Assembly (NCBI GenBank): GCA_032027085.1
Contig: JAVSMS010000001.1
Location: forward strand, 4,751,730-4,815,729
Length of the DNA stretch: 64,000 nt
Direction: 5' to 3'
Source: Pseudorhodoplanes sp.
GTDB lineage: Bacteria; Pseudomonadota; Alphaproteobacteria; Rhizobiales; Xanthobacteraceae
This document shows positions 44,873 through 53,668 of the stretch, in pieces. A program made the translations under genes and the position numbers. The stretch's first letter is position 1; the number at the start of each line of letters is the position of its first letter. The notes beneath the pieces were generated by a model that saw only the letters and a list, made by a program, of their open reading frames with translations, did no database searches and had not been told where the DNA came from.

Positions 44873-45121
44873 ATGATGAAACGCGAGACCTTCGAAATCG
44901 CCCGCATCTATGTGCCGGTGAAACGCCGCGCGAGCCTGGAGCCGGACAAGGTCGAAGCGCTGGCGCAGGACATTCTCGCGAACGGCCTGAAGAATCCGAT
45001 CCTGGTGCGGCCGGACGGCGAGCGCTTCGTCTTGGTCGAGGGGCTGCACCGGCTGGAAGCGGCGAAGGCGCTGGGCGAGACGACGATCGCCGGCTACCGC
45101 GTCGCCGCGCGCAAGCACTAG
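44873..45121 (+). CDS. ParB-like nuclease-domain protein
   Basis: An 82-residue protein that is essentially one ParB N-terminal domain. IYVPVKRRASLEPDKVEALA and QDILANGLKNPILVRPDGER precede the signature FVLVEGLHRLEAAKALGE (the GxHRxxA/CTP-binding box). Free-standing ParB domains occur in mobile elements and as nucleases or CTPases; this one lacks an HTH. Its 5' end is duplicated at 42538. Confidence 0.85.
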   Translation: MMKRETFEIARIYVPVKRRASLEPDKVEALAQDILANGLKNPILVRPDGERFVLVEGLHRLEAAKALGETTIAGYRVAARKH

Positions 45122-45366
45122 GGCGCAAGCACCAGGGAGCCTGCACAATTCACAGAGAGTGCGCGGCAAATGCATGTCAATCTGCCGTCACCCCGTTAGC
45201 GGCGCATATGCCATGCCGGCGCGTCCGGCGCCTGACGCGGCGCGCGGCCTATCATTCTGCCCGCTGTGCGCGCCGCGCCTGCAACACGCAGGCCCCGCAA
45301 CGCAGGCCCCGCAACAAATGCCGCGCTGCGGCGTTAGCGCGTCAGGCGAGCATCCGGGAGGCCGAC

Positions 45367-45582
45367 ATGGACGGCTTGAAGCTGCTGCTGACGTTCGGAG
45401 CGATGGCGCTGGTCTGCGTGGCGGCGGCGGTGCTCGCCGGCGTTGTGGTCGACCAGCTTCCGGCGATCCATGATTATTTCAGCCTGCTGGTGTTCTTCGG
45501 CACGGCGGCGCTGCTGCTGGTCGTCGCCTGGCCGCTGGCGGTGCGCCTGACCGAGCCGCGGCACGCCCCGCGCTCGCAGTAA
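45367..45582 (+). CDS. small membrane protein
   Basis: A 71-residue protein with two hydrophobic helices, LLLTFGAMALVCVAAAVLAG and FSLLVFFGTAALLLVVAWPL, joined by VVVDQLPAIHDY. GGGAGGCCGAC precedes ATG 45367. Family not recognised; the 245 nt upstream hold no further gene that I can support. Confidence 0.6.
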   Translation: MDGLKLLLTFGAMALVCVAAAVLAGVVVDQLPAIHDYFSLLVFFGTAALLLVVAWPLAVRLTEPRHAPRSQ

Positions 45583-45753
45583 AGCCGCACGGCAACGGCC
45601 TTATCGCCTGCAACCGGACGCGCGCTTCATTGCCGCGAACGTGATCGGGCTTTCGTTGCCGGCGCGGCGGGCGCGGGCGTAGCGTCGCATCACGCAAGCG
45701 CCGGGGCTTTCGCGCCGCGGCGGATGTCACAACAGCGCAAAGGAGAAGCGACC

Positions 45754-46314
45754 ATGCAACAGCAACGCCTTGCCGGTACCGTCCTCGTCCTCGCCGCCCT
45801 CGCGCTGGCTGTGCCCTCGCCCGCGCGCGCGCAAGGTTACGGTCCCGGCATGATGGGGCCGGGCTACGGACCCGGCATGATGTACGGACAGGGCTATGGC
45901 CCCGGCCGCGGCATGATGGGCTATGGCGGCGGCATGATGATGGGCGGCGGCATGATGGGCGGCTGTCCGATGTTCGGGCAGGACGGGCCGGGCACGGCTT
46001 TCGTCGACGGGCGCATCGCCTTCCTGCGCGCCGAGCTCGGCATCACCGAGGAGCAGAAGGCGGCCTTCGACGCCTATGCCGAGGCGATCAAGGCGAATGT
46101 CCAGAGCATGCAGGGCATGTGGCAGCAGATGAAGGCGGTGTGGGAGGCGAAGACCGCGCCCGAGCGGTTCGACGCGCATCTGTCGGCGATGGAAGGCCGC
46201 ATCGCCGCGCTGAAGGCGGCGAAGCCCGCGCTCGACAAGCTCTATGCCTCGCTCAGCGACGCGCAGAAGAAGAAGGCCGACGGCATTATCACCGGCATGG
46301 GCTGCATGATGTGA
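45754..46314 (+). CDS. exported Met/Gly-rich Spy-like (LTXXQ-type) protein
   Basis: A 186-residue periplasmic protein. A signal peptide (VLVLAALALAVPSPARA) is followed by a tract of Gly/Tyr/Pro/Met repeats (GYGPGMMGPGYGPGMMYGQG, then a Met/Gly run), and a helical domain with LRAELGITEEQKAAFDAYAE like Spy/CpxP LTxxQ repeats. The Met-rich tract could bind copper(I) or silver; Spy-type domains are chaperones. AGGAG nine nt before ATG 45754 sets the start. It ends in GCMM. Confidence 0.75.
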   Translation: MQQQRLAGTVLVLAALALAVPSPARAQGYGPGMMGPGYGPGMMYGQGYGPGRGMMGYGGGMMMGGGMMGGCPMFGQDGPGTAFVDGRIAFLRAELGITEEQKAAFDAYAEAIKANVQSMQGMWQQMKAVWEAKTAPERFDAHLSAMEGRIAALKAAKPALDKLYASLSDAQKKKADGIITGMGCMM

Positions 46315-46567
46315 GGCGGGCGGACGCGTCACCGGGTCTTGCCTACGCCAAATGAGGTAGGGCGCAGGGCACAAACCTGCCCCGAGAAAAACGGGCACGG
46401 CCGCGCCCGGCCCTGACGAAAAGAATCGCATTTCAAGGCAGTTAGCGAAGGCCTGAAAGCCGAGCGACATTTTCGGGCAGGCGCCCGGAACCCTGCACGC
46501 ACCGGAACGATGCGCGGCACGGCACGTTGGCTTGCGAGGGCCATCCACATCAATCCGGACAACGACA

Positions 46568-47089
46568 ATGCCGCTCGGTCTCGCAATGCTGCTGTATTTG
46601 ACGTGTGCCTTCGCGCTGGCGATGGCGGGGGGCATCGGGCTGTCGGCGATGTTCGCGCCGGTCGAGAGGCCGGAGACGCAGAAGCAGATCATCGCGAAGC
46701 CGCCGGCGCAAAATCCGGTGACGCGCGCAACCGTTCAGAACGAGCCGGAAGCGAAAGCCGCTCCCGCGCCGAAAGCCGCGGCAAAACCCGCCGCGCAAGA
46801 GCCGATCACGGAGACGACCGGGGCCGCCCGCTCGCCGACCTGGATCGCGCCGACGCCAAGCTACAATTTGCCGGCCCCGCCCGCCGCGCAGAGCGCGCAG
46901 CAGGACAGCGAGAAGAAGAAAGCGCGGCAGACGAAACGCAAGGCACCGAAGCAGAAACAGCGCCCGCGCCACGAGCCGGACGATGAGGATTACGGGCGCG
47001 CCACCGCCTCTGGTCCCTATGGCCGGGGCCCCGCCTATGGCTATGCGGAGCGTCCGCGTTTCTTCCTGTTCGGCGGCGGCTTCAACTAG
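46568..47089 (+). CDS. membrane-anchored Ala/Pro/Lys-rich protein
   Basis: A 173-residue protein with one N-terminal helix (AMLLYLTCAFALAMAGGIGL), a long disordered stretch rich in Ala, Pro and Lys, a basic patch (KKKARQTKRKAPKQKQRPRH) and a Gly/Tyr/Arg/Phe end (FFLFGGGFN). Family not recognised. Likely anchored in the inner membrane. It sits after the Spy-like gene on the same strand, 250 nt away. Confidence 0.55.
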   Translation: MPLGLAMLLYLTCAFALAMAGGIGLSAMFAPVERPETQKQIIAKPPAQNPVTRATVQNEPEAKAAPAPKAAAKPAAQEPITETTGAARSPTWIAPTPSYNLPAPPAAQSAQQDSEKKKARQTKRKAPKQKQRPRHEPDDEDYGRATASGPYGRGPAYGYAERPRFFLFGGGFN

Positions 47090-47113
47090 ACAACGCGTGT
47101 TCTCTCCCACCGT

Positions 47114-47186
47114 CATGCGCGGGCGCGACCCGCGCATCCATCATCCGAAGACAGGATGGATGGCCGGGTCAAGCCCGGCCATGACG
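47114..47186. repeat. interspersed palindromic element (copy after 47.1 kb)
   Basis: CATGCGCGGGCGCGACCCGCG-type arm, CATCCATC, then GGATGGATGGCCGGGTCAAG followed by CCCGGCCATGACG. It has the two-palindrome architecture of the copy between ilvB and ilvH, with C/G differences that keep pairing. It lies between the membrane-anchored protein gene and the hsp20 terminator. Confidence 0.85.
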
Positions 47187-47240
47187 CATTCGGTTCAGGC
47201 GCAGACATGACGAGGACGAAAGCCAGGCGCGGGCATGACA

Positions 47241-47270
47241 AAGAAAAAGGCCCGGACTCCGTCCGGGCCT
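47241..47270 (-). terminator. hsp20 terminator
   Basis: On the minus strand AGGCCCGGAC-GGA-GTCCGGGCCT is followed by TTTTCTT: a ten-bp stem with a three-nt loop and a T-run, 23 nt after the hsp20 stop. Confidence 0.92.
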
Positions 47271-47292
47271 CGCATGCGTCAGTCAGGGCCGA

Positions 47293-47778
47293 TCACCCTT
47301 CGCGCTTGACCTCGATCTTCTTGCGCGGCGCCTCCGGCGTTTTCGGCAGCGTCAGCGTCAGCACGCCTTTCGACATCTTCGCCTGGATTTTGTCGGCATC
47401 GATGCCGGGCGGCAAGGTGAAGCTGCGGTAGAAGCTGCCGTAGCTGCGCTCCATCATGCGAAAGTCCTGTCCCTTCTCCTCGCTCTCGGCTTTCTTCTCG
47501 CCGCGCAGGGTGAGCATGTTGTCGGAGACGTCGATCTCGACGTCCTTCTCCTCGAGACCGGGCAATTCGGCGGTAATCTCGATCGCCTTGTCGGTCTCCT
47601 TCACGTCCATGGCCGGCGTCAATTCGGCCATGCGCGCGCCGCCGATGGACGGAAAGCCGCGGCCGAAATCGTCGAACAGCCGGTCGATCTCCTGCTGCAG
47701 CGACAGGAACGGATTATTGAAGTCGCGCCGCGCCATCTGGTGGTTGCGGCCGCCGGGAACGAGAGACTTGAAATTCAT
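47293..47778 (-). CDS. Hsp20 small heat-shock protein
   Basis: A 161-residue alpha-crystallin chaperone. The domain runs from about residue 55 to 150, with TPAMDVKETDKAIEITAELP, GLEEKDVEIDVSDNMLTLRG and the GVLTLTLPK box before the C-terminal KKIEVK. It prevents aggregation of unfolded proteins. The start is ATG 47778 behind GAGGAGGACCGC; an open upstream continuation is only GC-rich background. I saw no clear RpoH promoter or ROSE thermometer in the leader. Confidence 0.95.
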   Translation of the reverse strand: MNFKSLVPGGRNHQMARRDFNNPFLSLQQEIDRLFDDFGRGFPSIGGARMAELTPAMDVKETDKAIEITAELPGLEEKDVEIDVSDNMLTLRGEKKAESEEKGQDFRMMERSYGSFYRSFTLPPGIDADKIQAKMSKGVLTLTLPKTPEAPRKKIEVKREG

Positions 47779-48197
47779 GCGGTCCTCCTCCTGCATGCGA
47801 AACGCCCCAATGCCCGAGCACCGCGACGGCACGGGAAACCTTTCACGCCCTGGTTTTTGAAATCGGCTTGAAACCCCGCGACGCGGCGGAACTCTCTGCC
47901 GCAAACGCGCAAGCGGGCGGAATGTTCCCGGCGGGGCGGTTGCGGCGTTCGCATCGTCGCAAGCGATCGCGCCGGCACACTTTCGCGCCCGGCAAAGCGG
48001 GCGCGTTGCGAGATGCGCAGGGCGGGGCGCATGCGGGCGCGCTCTGCCGTCATCACATCCAGAGCGCGCCCGTCGGCCGGTGACTGCTGCGCGGCGGCCC
48101 GGTGCCGTCGTTTCCGGTCGAATTGCCTGTCGCCTGTTGACGAAGCCGTAACGCAGCGCCGCGGCGGACGTTCCAGCAGATGCGAGCGTTCCAGATG
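47779..48197. other. intergenic region upstream of hsp20
   Basis: About 420 GC-rich nt between hsp20 and the secreted low-complexity protein gene, both on the minus strand. It must contain the hsp20 promoter. I see no gene, no tandem repeat and no convincing sigma-32 box. Confidence 0.5.
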
Positions 48198-48602
48198 TCA
48201 GCGGCTCGGCGCATCCAGCCGGCGGCTGCCCTCTCCGGGCAGGTCGGTGTTGCGGCCGGGGCTCTGGCCGACCGTGCCCTGCTGGCCGGGCGCGAAGCTG
48301 GAGGCGCCGCCGGGCACGTTCTGGCTGCCGGGCTGCTGCTGCATCTCCTGCCCCGGCGCGAAGCCGGACGAACCGCGCGTGCGGTTCTGGTTCTGCTGCT
48401 GGCCCGGCGCCGCGCCGGATGCGCCGGGCGAAGAGGATGTGCCGGAAGAGGAGGAGCCTTGCGCCAGCGCGGGACTTGAGACGCTCGCGATGATCAGGCT
48501 TGCAACCATCACACTTGCAATCGTGAGAGCTGTGATCGTGCGATTTGCGCTCGGGGATTTTGCGCTGCCCGCGGGCAGATAGGCGCGTGCGATGCGTGTC
48601 AT
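48198..48602 (-). CDS. secreted low-complexity Ser/Gly/Gln/Pro-rich protein
   Basis: A 134-residue exported protein. A signal or anchor segment (ALTIASVMVASLIIASVSSP) ends in ALAQ, then low-complexity sequence with repeated FAPGQ units (SSGFAPGQEMQQQPGSQ, then SSFAPGQQGTVGQSPGR). Family not recognised. Long Ser/Gly runs suggest an unstructured periplasmic or surface protein. Confidence 0.55.
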   Translation of the reverse strand: MTRIARAYLPAGSAKSPSANRTITALTIASVMVASLIIASVSSPALAQGSSSSGTSSSPGASGAAPGQQQNQNRTRGSSGFAPGQEMQQQPGSQNVPGGASSFAPGQQGTVGQSPGRNTDLPGEGSRRLDAPSR

Positions 48603-49017
48603 GCCGTGTGTCCTCGTCCTGCCCTTGACCAACAGGCGCGCAAGGACGTCGTTCCGCATTTGCGCAAGCTGCGTGCAGGGCGGCGCAAAAAAGCCCGGCT
48701 GCGCGGGGGAACAGCCGGACGCTCAGTCTGCGCTGCGCGCTGGGGGCAAGCGCGCAGCGCAAGGGAGGATGAGGTTGCTGCCTTCGACTTGAAGGTCCTT
48801 GCTGCAAGTGGCGCAGGACCTTGCGTCGGGGGCACGCAAGCATCAACGCCGCACGCGGTGCGATGTTCCGCCCGCCGCCGGTCGCGGCCGGCGCGTTTTA
48901 CGTTAATGGCCGATCACACGCGGTTTTGACCCGTCCTTGCCCTTGCGCGCCTTTCTAAAGTCCCGCCGCTATGCTCAGATCGCTGCGAGGGGGCGGTCAT
49001 TGCAGAATTGTGACATC
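48603..49017. other. divergent intergenic region before the L,D-transpeptidase
   Basis: About 415 nt between divergent genes. It contains the hairpin CCGGCTGCGC...GAACAGCCGG (48697-48719) and GAAGGTCCTTGCTGCAAG / TGGCGCAGGACCTTGCG. These are possible regulatory structures, but I can support no gene. Confidence 0.4.
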
Positions 49018-49758
49018 ATGCGTCCGCGCTTCCGCCTTCTTGCCGCCGCGATCGCCGTGAGCGGCCTCACGCTCAGCGCTCCCTTTGCCCGCGCCGATCT
49101 TTTCATCGAAATCGACAAGACCACGCAGCGCATGACGGTGACGCGCGACGGCGCGCAGCTCTATGTCTGGCCGGTCTCCACCGGGCGCGCCGGCCACGAC
49201 ACGCCATCCGGCCGCTACACGCCCTTTCGCATGGAGAAAGATCATTTCTCGCGCGAATGGGACGACGCGCCGATGCCGAATTCCGTCTTCTTCACCAAGC
49301 AGGGCCACGCCATCCATGGCAGCTTCGACGTGAAGAAGCTCGGCACCGCCGCCTCCGCCGGTTGCGTGCGGCTGGCGCCGCCGAATGCGGAGACGCTGTT
49401 CAACATGGTGAGGGCGGAGGGGCTGAACAATGTGAAGGTCGCGATTGGCGGCCAGGTGCAGCGCCGCGCGCCGACGGACGAGATTGCGCGCGGAGCGCCG
49501 CAGAACATCACTCCTTACGCCGATCAGCAGGGCCCGTCCTATCCCGCGCCCGGCCAGCAATATCAATATCGCGACCGCGACAGCCGTTATCCGGATCCCT
49601 ATGCCGGCCAGCCGCGTTACGATCCACGCTACGATCCCTATTACGCGCAGCGTCGCCCGTATTACTATGACGATTACGGCCGCCCGCGTTATGTGCAGCC
49701 CTATCGCGGACCGCAGATGTATTATGAGCGCCGCGGCTACGGCTATGGATGGAACTGA
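49018..49758 (+). CDS. periplasmic L,D-transpeptidase (YkuD/ErfK type)
   Basis: A 246-residue exported enzyme. A signal peptide (FRLLAAAIAVSGLTLSAPFA) is followed by the YkuD domain with IDKTTQRMTVTRDGAQLYVW, the catalytic HAIHGSFD and SAGCVRLAPPNAE (Cys nucleophile). These enzymes form 3-3 cross-links in peptidoglycan or attach proteins to it. The last 80 residues are an unusual Tyr/Pro/Arg-rich tail (RYDPRYDPYYAQRRPYYYDD) that may bind the wall. Confidence 0.92.
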   Translation: MRPRFRLLAAAIAVSGLTLSAPFARADLFIEIDKTTQRMTVTRDGAQLYVWPVSTGRAGHDTPSGRYTPFRMEKDHFSREWDDAPMPNSVFFTKQGHAIHGSFDVKKLGTAASAGCVRLAPPNAETLFNMVRAEGLNNVKVAIGGQVQRRAPTDEIARGAPQNITPYADQQGPSYPAPGQQYQYRDRDSRYPDPYAGQPRYDPRYDPYYAQRRPYYYDDYGRPRYVQPYRGPQMYYERRGYGYGWN

Positions 49759-49839
49759 ACGACAGCGAACAGATCAAAACACGCGAACAGACCAAATATA
49801 AGGAAGCCGAATCGGGAGATTGGATCGGTCTTGTGTCAA

Positions 49840-49848
49840 GGGGGGGGG
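49840..49848 (+). repeat. poly-G tract upstream of the 49870 gene
   Basis: Nine consecutive G residues, 21 nt before the start codon at 49870. Such homopolymers slip easily and can alter promoter spacing. Confidence 0.8.
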
Positions 49849-49869
49849 TAAACTCGTGGGAGATAGTCC

Positions 49870-50313
49870 ATGCGCCACAGAACCCTCAATGAAGTCACGC
49901 AAGTCGCAACGGTCACACACCTGCCCTCTCCGCCGTCGCGCGAGGTGCGCCGGGAACGCCTGCGCCGCTTCGCCGACGTGCTCGAAACATACGACGGCCC
50001 GATGCGGCTGTTGACCCGGATCGAAGACCTGCCGATGCATGCGCGGCGGCAATTGCGCGGCGAATTCTCGCCGCTCGCCCTCGCCTTCCAGGACGATGTC
50101 CTGCGCCGCGAGGGACTGGCCGGCGACCGGCTCGGCGACGCCATGACCTTCTTCGGCCTGTCCGGGCATCAGGCGCATCATCTGTTCTGCGATTGCCATT
50201 ACGGCGCCGTCATCAACGCCCGCACCGTCGCGCGGCGCGTGCGCGCCATGGCCGATCGCAAGAGCCTGTCCGAATGGACGCAGATGATCTGGGCGCGCAT
50301 GGCGCGGGCCTGA
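49870..50313 (+). CDS. conserved-looking protein of unknown function
   Basis: A 147-residue soluble protein, basic overall, with VRRERLRRFADVLETYDGPM and the striking DAMTFFGLSGHQAHHLFCDC segment, whose His and Cys residues could bind a metal. Family not recognised. GGGAGATAGTCC precedes ATG 49870. It is followed convergently by the coiled-coil gene and ABC operon. Codon use is like the flanks, so it is probably native. Confidence 0.6.
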   Translation: MRHRTLNEVTQVATVTHLPSPPSREVRRERLRRFADVLETYDGPMRLLTRIEDLPMHARRQLRGEFSPLALAFQDDVLRREGLAGDRLGDAMTFFGLSGHQAHHLFCDCHYGAVINARTVARRVRAMADRKSLSEWTQMIWARMARA

Positions 50314-50506
50314 TCGCAGCGTTCGGTGCGATGCTGAACCGTTTGCGGCGCGCACAGCGCCGAAGGACGGGTTGCGTGCGCGACCAAACTTGGAAATCGT
50401 GTAGGCTTACGGATTTTTGGTGAAGTGTTCTACTTCAACCGCCGCTGCGCGCGCTCCCCCTGTCCGGCGACGCAATTCCGGGCGGCAATGACGCCCCACA
50501 GTTCCA

Positions 50507-50728
50507 TCATGTCTTCTTGCGCAGCGCCTCCTGGCGGGTCCGGTACTCGCTTTCCAGCGCCTCGATATGTCCCAGCACATTTTCCAAGGCTTCGCGCTTG
50601 GAGTTGTCCTGCGCCTCTTCCAGCCATTGCGCGAACTCCTCGCGCAAGGTGAACAGAAGATCGAGCCGTCCGTTGATCTCATGCAGCTCGCGCTCAACTT
50701 CGGAGATGATTTTGCCCGGCATGAGCAT
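50507..50728 (-). CDS. short coiled-coil protein at the end of the sugar ABC operon
   Basis: A 73-residue helical protein, MLMPGKIISEVERELHEING then FTLREEFAQWLEEAQDNSKR and ALESEYRTRQEAL, with heptad-like spacing. Family not recognised. It starts 41 nt after the last permease gene on the same strand. It could also start at ATG 50722. Confidence 0.55.
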   Translation of the reverse strand: MLMPGKIISEVERELHEINGRLDLLFTLREEFAQWLEEAQDNSKREALENVLGHIEALESEYRTRQEALRKKT

Positions 50729-50769
50729 CGACCTTGTCAACCTTTTGCACTGCGCGGCAGGCGCCGCGT

Positions 50770-51627
50770 CTACTTCACCGCCCCCACCGTAAACCCCGCG
50801 ACGAAACGGTCGACGAAGACATTGTAGATGATCGCGATCGGCACGCTCGCGATCAGGCAGGCGCCCATCATCGAGCCCCAGAAATAGACATCGCCGCGCA
50901 CGAGGAAGGTCGGCACGCCGACGCTGACAGTGTAGCTCGATGCCGAGGTAATGAAGGTGACGCCATAGACGAATTCCTGAGTCACGAGGGTAAAGGCGAA
51001 GATGATCGCGGTGAGCACGCCGGCAAACGAAATCGGCATCACCACCTTGATGAAGGCGCCGAAGCGCGAGAGCCCGTCGATCATGGCGGCATCCTCCAGA
51101 TCGCGCGGGATCGCCTTGAAGAAGCCCATCAAGAGCCAGGTGCAGAACGGCACCGTGAAGCTCGGATAGACGAGTACCAGCGACCACAGCGAATCCTGCA
51201 GGCCGAGAACGGCGATGATGCGCGCGAAGGGGATGAACAGGATGGTCGGCGGCACGAGATAGGTCAGGAAGATCGCAATCCCGAGCGTCTGCGCCCACGG
51301 CCCGGTCATGCGCGCGAGCGCATAACCCGCCGGTACCGCCAGGATGAGCGTGATGAGAACGACCGCAATCCCGACCGCGCCGGTATTGATCAGCCATTGC
51401 AGGTATTGCGTGTCGCGAAACAACACCTCGAGATGTTCGAGGGTTGGCGGCTCATTGAACAGAAACGGGTTCTTGCTGACGTCGTGCAGGTCGATCGTCG
51501 TCTTGAACGTCGTCATCAGCATCCAATAGAACGGAAATGCGAGGAAGGTGATGAAAAAGACCAGGATACCGGCATGGCCGCCGGCCTGGGCGATGCGCGC
51601 GAGCTTGAGCGGACGGCGCGTCATCAC
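50770..51627 (-). CDS. carbohydrate ABC transporter permease (MalG/UgpE type)
   Basis: A 285-residue membrane protein with six helices and the EAA loop DAAMIDGLSRFGAFIKVVMP that docks the ATPase. It pairs with the MalF-type permease; the genes overlap by four bases (51624-51627). The ligand is unknown. Since the binding-protein gene is broken by an insertion element, this importer is probably inactive unless another receptor serves it. Confidence 0.92.
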   Translation of the reverse strand: MMTRRPLKLARIAQAGGHAGILVFFITFLAFPFYWMLMTTFKTTIDLHDVSKNPFLFNEPPTLEHLEVLFRDTQYLQWLINTGAVGIAVVLITLILAVPAGYALARMTGPWAQTLGIAIFLTYLVPPTILFIPFARIIAVLGLQDSLWSLVLVYPSFTVPFCTWLLMGFFKAIPRDLEDAAMIDGLSRFGAFIKVVMPISFAGVLTAIIFAFTLVTQEFVYGVTFITSASSYTVSVGVPTFLVRGDVYFWGSMMGACLIASVPIAIIYNVFVDRFVAGFTVGAVK

Positions 51628-52559
51628 GTCACCTCAGAACGCCGCGCGAGCAACAGGAACACAATGGCCACCGCCACCAGCACCGGGAAAAGGAAGAGCG
51701 ACACCGCCGCCCCGCCGGCGAGATCGCCGCCCTGAATGCCGGTGAAGAAGGCCCAGGTCGCGAGCACTTGTGTCTGGTCATAGGGGCCGCCGCGGGTCAG
51801 AACGAACACCACGATCATGTCGGTGAAGGTGAAGACGATGCCGAACAGCACGGCGACGAGCGTGATCGGCATCAACAACGGGAACGTGATCTGAAACGTG
51901 CGGCGCCAGAAGCCAGCGCCGTCAACCGCCGCCGCGTCGTAGATGTCCTGCGGGATCGAGGTGAGGCCGGCGAGCAGGATGACGGTCGCAAGCGGCACGA
52001 TGCGCCAGATCTGCACGATGATAATCGAGGCCATCGCGAGATTGGGCTGGCCGAGCCAGATCGGCCAGTCGTTCGGCCCGAGGATACGCAAGGCCTGCCC
52101 GGTCCAGTTGATCACCGAATAGATCGAATCGTAGATCCACAGCCAGCCGATCGCGCCGAGCGAGATCGGGGCGACCCAGGGCAGCAGGATCAGAAGGCGC
52201 ACCAACCACTTGCCGCGGAAATTTCCAGACAGCGCCATCGCCAGGATGTTGGCGAACACGAGAACAAAGAACTGCGAGACGATGGTGAAGATGAGCGTGT
52301 TCCAGAGCGCGGTCCAGAACGTGTCGGTCGCCAGAACACGGCGGAAATTCTCAAGTCCAACAAACGCCATGCCACGACTGCCGACGGTGACATCGGAGAC
52401 GCTGTAGAACAGCGAGAGAAAGAACGGGAAGCCGACGAGCAGCACGATGTAGAGGATCGCTGGGGAGAGCATCAGGCGCCACAACACGCGCTCGTTGTCG
52501 ACGATGCGCGTGCGCCAGCCCGCCCTTGCGGCGATAGTACCACCGATCGCGGTCGTCAT
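51624..52559 (-). CDS. carbohydrate ABC transporter permease (MalF/UgpA type)
   Basis: A 311-residue permease: N-terminal VLWRLMLSPAILYIVLLVGF, six helices and the EAA loop DIYDAAAVDGAGFWRRTFQI. It overlaps the ATPase gene upstream and the MalG-type gene downstream by four bases each, a tightly coupled operon. Confidence 0.92.
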   Translation of the reverse strand: MTTAIGGTIAARAGWRTRIVDNERVLWRLMLSPAILYIVLLVGFPFFLSLFYSVSDVTVGSRGMAFVGLENFRRVLATDTFWTALWNTLIFTIVSQFFVLVFANILAMALSGNFRGKWLVRLLILLPWVAPISLGAIGWLWIYDSIYSVINWTGQALRILGPNDWPIWLGQPNLAMASIIIVQIWRIVPLATVILLAGLTSIPQDIYDAAAVDGAGFWRRTFQITFPLLMPITLVAVLFGIVFTFTDMIVVFVLTRGGPYDQTQVLATWAFFTGIQGGDLAGGAAVSLFLFPVLVAVAIVFLLLARRSEVT

Positions 52560-53584
52560 CGCCCGCCCCCGTCGATGCGGCGGCCAGTGTTGCGATCGAA
52601 GCGCTGGATCTCGCCCTTGTGCACCACGAAGTCGTAGCGCTCACCTGCTGCGACTTCGGCGCGGATGTTGTTCGGCAGTTTGGAGATCACGTGCGCGTCG
52701 GGCGCGCGGCCTTCAAGCACGCCATAAACCAGACGGTCGGCGCCGAGATATTCGACGCGGGTGACGCGGAAGGGAAAGGCGACGCTGTCCTCCGAATTGC
52801 CGACCTCGCGCGGCAGGAATGCCTCAGGCCGAAAGCCGACATAAGAGGAGTCGTCGGCGACGAGGTTCATCGGCGGCGAACCGATGAAAGTGGCAACGAA
52901 GGTGTCCGTCGGCTTGCCGTAAATCTCGTGCGGCGTGCCGATCTGGATCACCTTGCCCTGATTGAGCACGGCGATGCGGTCGCCGAGGCCCATGGCTTCC
53001 GCCTGGTCATGGGTGACGTAGATCGTGGTGGTCGAAAGATTGCGCTGGAACTGCTTGAGCTCGTCGCGCGCCGAATTGCGCAGCTTGGCGTCGAGATTGG
53101 ACAGGGGCTCGTCGAGCAGGAACACCACGGGCTCACGCACCACCGCGCGCGCGAGCGCGACGCGCTGGCGCTCGCCGCCGGAGAGCTGGCGCGGCTTGCG
53201 GTCGAGGAAACGCTCGATGCCGAACATGCGCGCCGCCCATTCCACTTTCTTGCGGATGGCGTCTTTCGGCATGCCGATCGCGCGCAACGGAAAGGAAATA
53301 TTCTTCTCGACGGTCAGATGCGGATAGAGCGCGTAGCTCTGGAACACCATGGCGATGTTGCGGGCGCGCGGCGGCAGGTCGGTGACGACGTGGCCATCGA
53401 TGACGATGTCGCCCGCGGTCGGCTGCTCGAGACCCGCGATCAGCCGCATCAGCGTTGTCTTGCCGCAACCAGAGGGGCCAAGCAGGACAAGGAATTCACC
53501 TTCGCGTGCGAGGAGGTCAATGCCATCGACCGCGTGCACCTCGTCGAAATGCTTCGATATGTGCCGTGCCTCGACCGTCGCCAT
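52556..53584 (-). CDS. carbohydrate ABC transporter ATPase (MalK/UgpC type)
   Basis: A 342-residue ATPase. It has Walker A LLGPSGCGKTTLMRLIAGLE, signature QLSGGERQRVALARA, Walker B FLLDEPLSNLD and the H-loop YVTHDQAEAM. A C-terminal TOBE regulatory domain (FRPEAFLP, then RVTRVEYLGADRLVYG) is present. It lies 84 nt after the broken binding-protein gene. Confidence 0.95.
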   Translation of the reverse strand: MATVEARHISKHFDEVHAVDGIDLLAREGEFLVLLGPSGCGKTTLMRLIAGLEQPTAGDIVIDGHVVTDLPPRARNIAMVFQSYALYPHLTVEKNISFPLRAIGMPKDAIRKKVEWAARMFGIERFLDRKPRQLSGGERQRVALARAVVREPVVFLLDEPLSNLDAKLRNSARDELKQFQRNLSTTTIYVTHDQAEAMGLGDRIAVLNQGKVIQIGTPHEIYGKPTDTFVATFIGSPPMNLVADDSSYVGFRPEAFLPREVGNSEDSVAFPFRVTRVEYLGADRLVYGVLEGRAPDAHVISKLPNNIRAEVAAGERYDFVVHKGEIQRFDRNTGRRIDGGGR

Positions 53585-53668
53585 GGTTGTCCCTCGGCCT
53601 TATCAAAGTCGGCGCCAAACGGGGCCCGGCCCGAGGCCGGACCCCGCCGAAGATTCAGGGGAGAACGA

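Noticed and set aside
47779-47900. ROSE-type RNA thermometer in the hsp20 leader
   Set aside because: No anti-Shine-Dalgarno UUGCU-type hairpin pairing with the GGAGG was found by eye; folding would be needed to revisit this.
47779-48846. A 517-codon reading of hsp20
   Set aside because: The extra N-terminal part is GC-rich background with no homology; a strong ribosome site marks ATG 47778.
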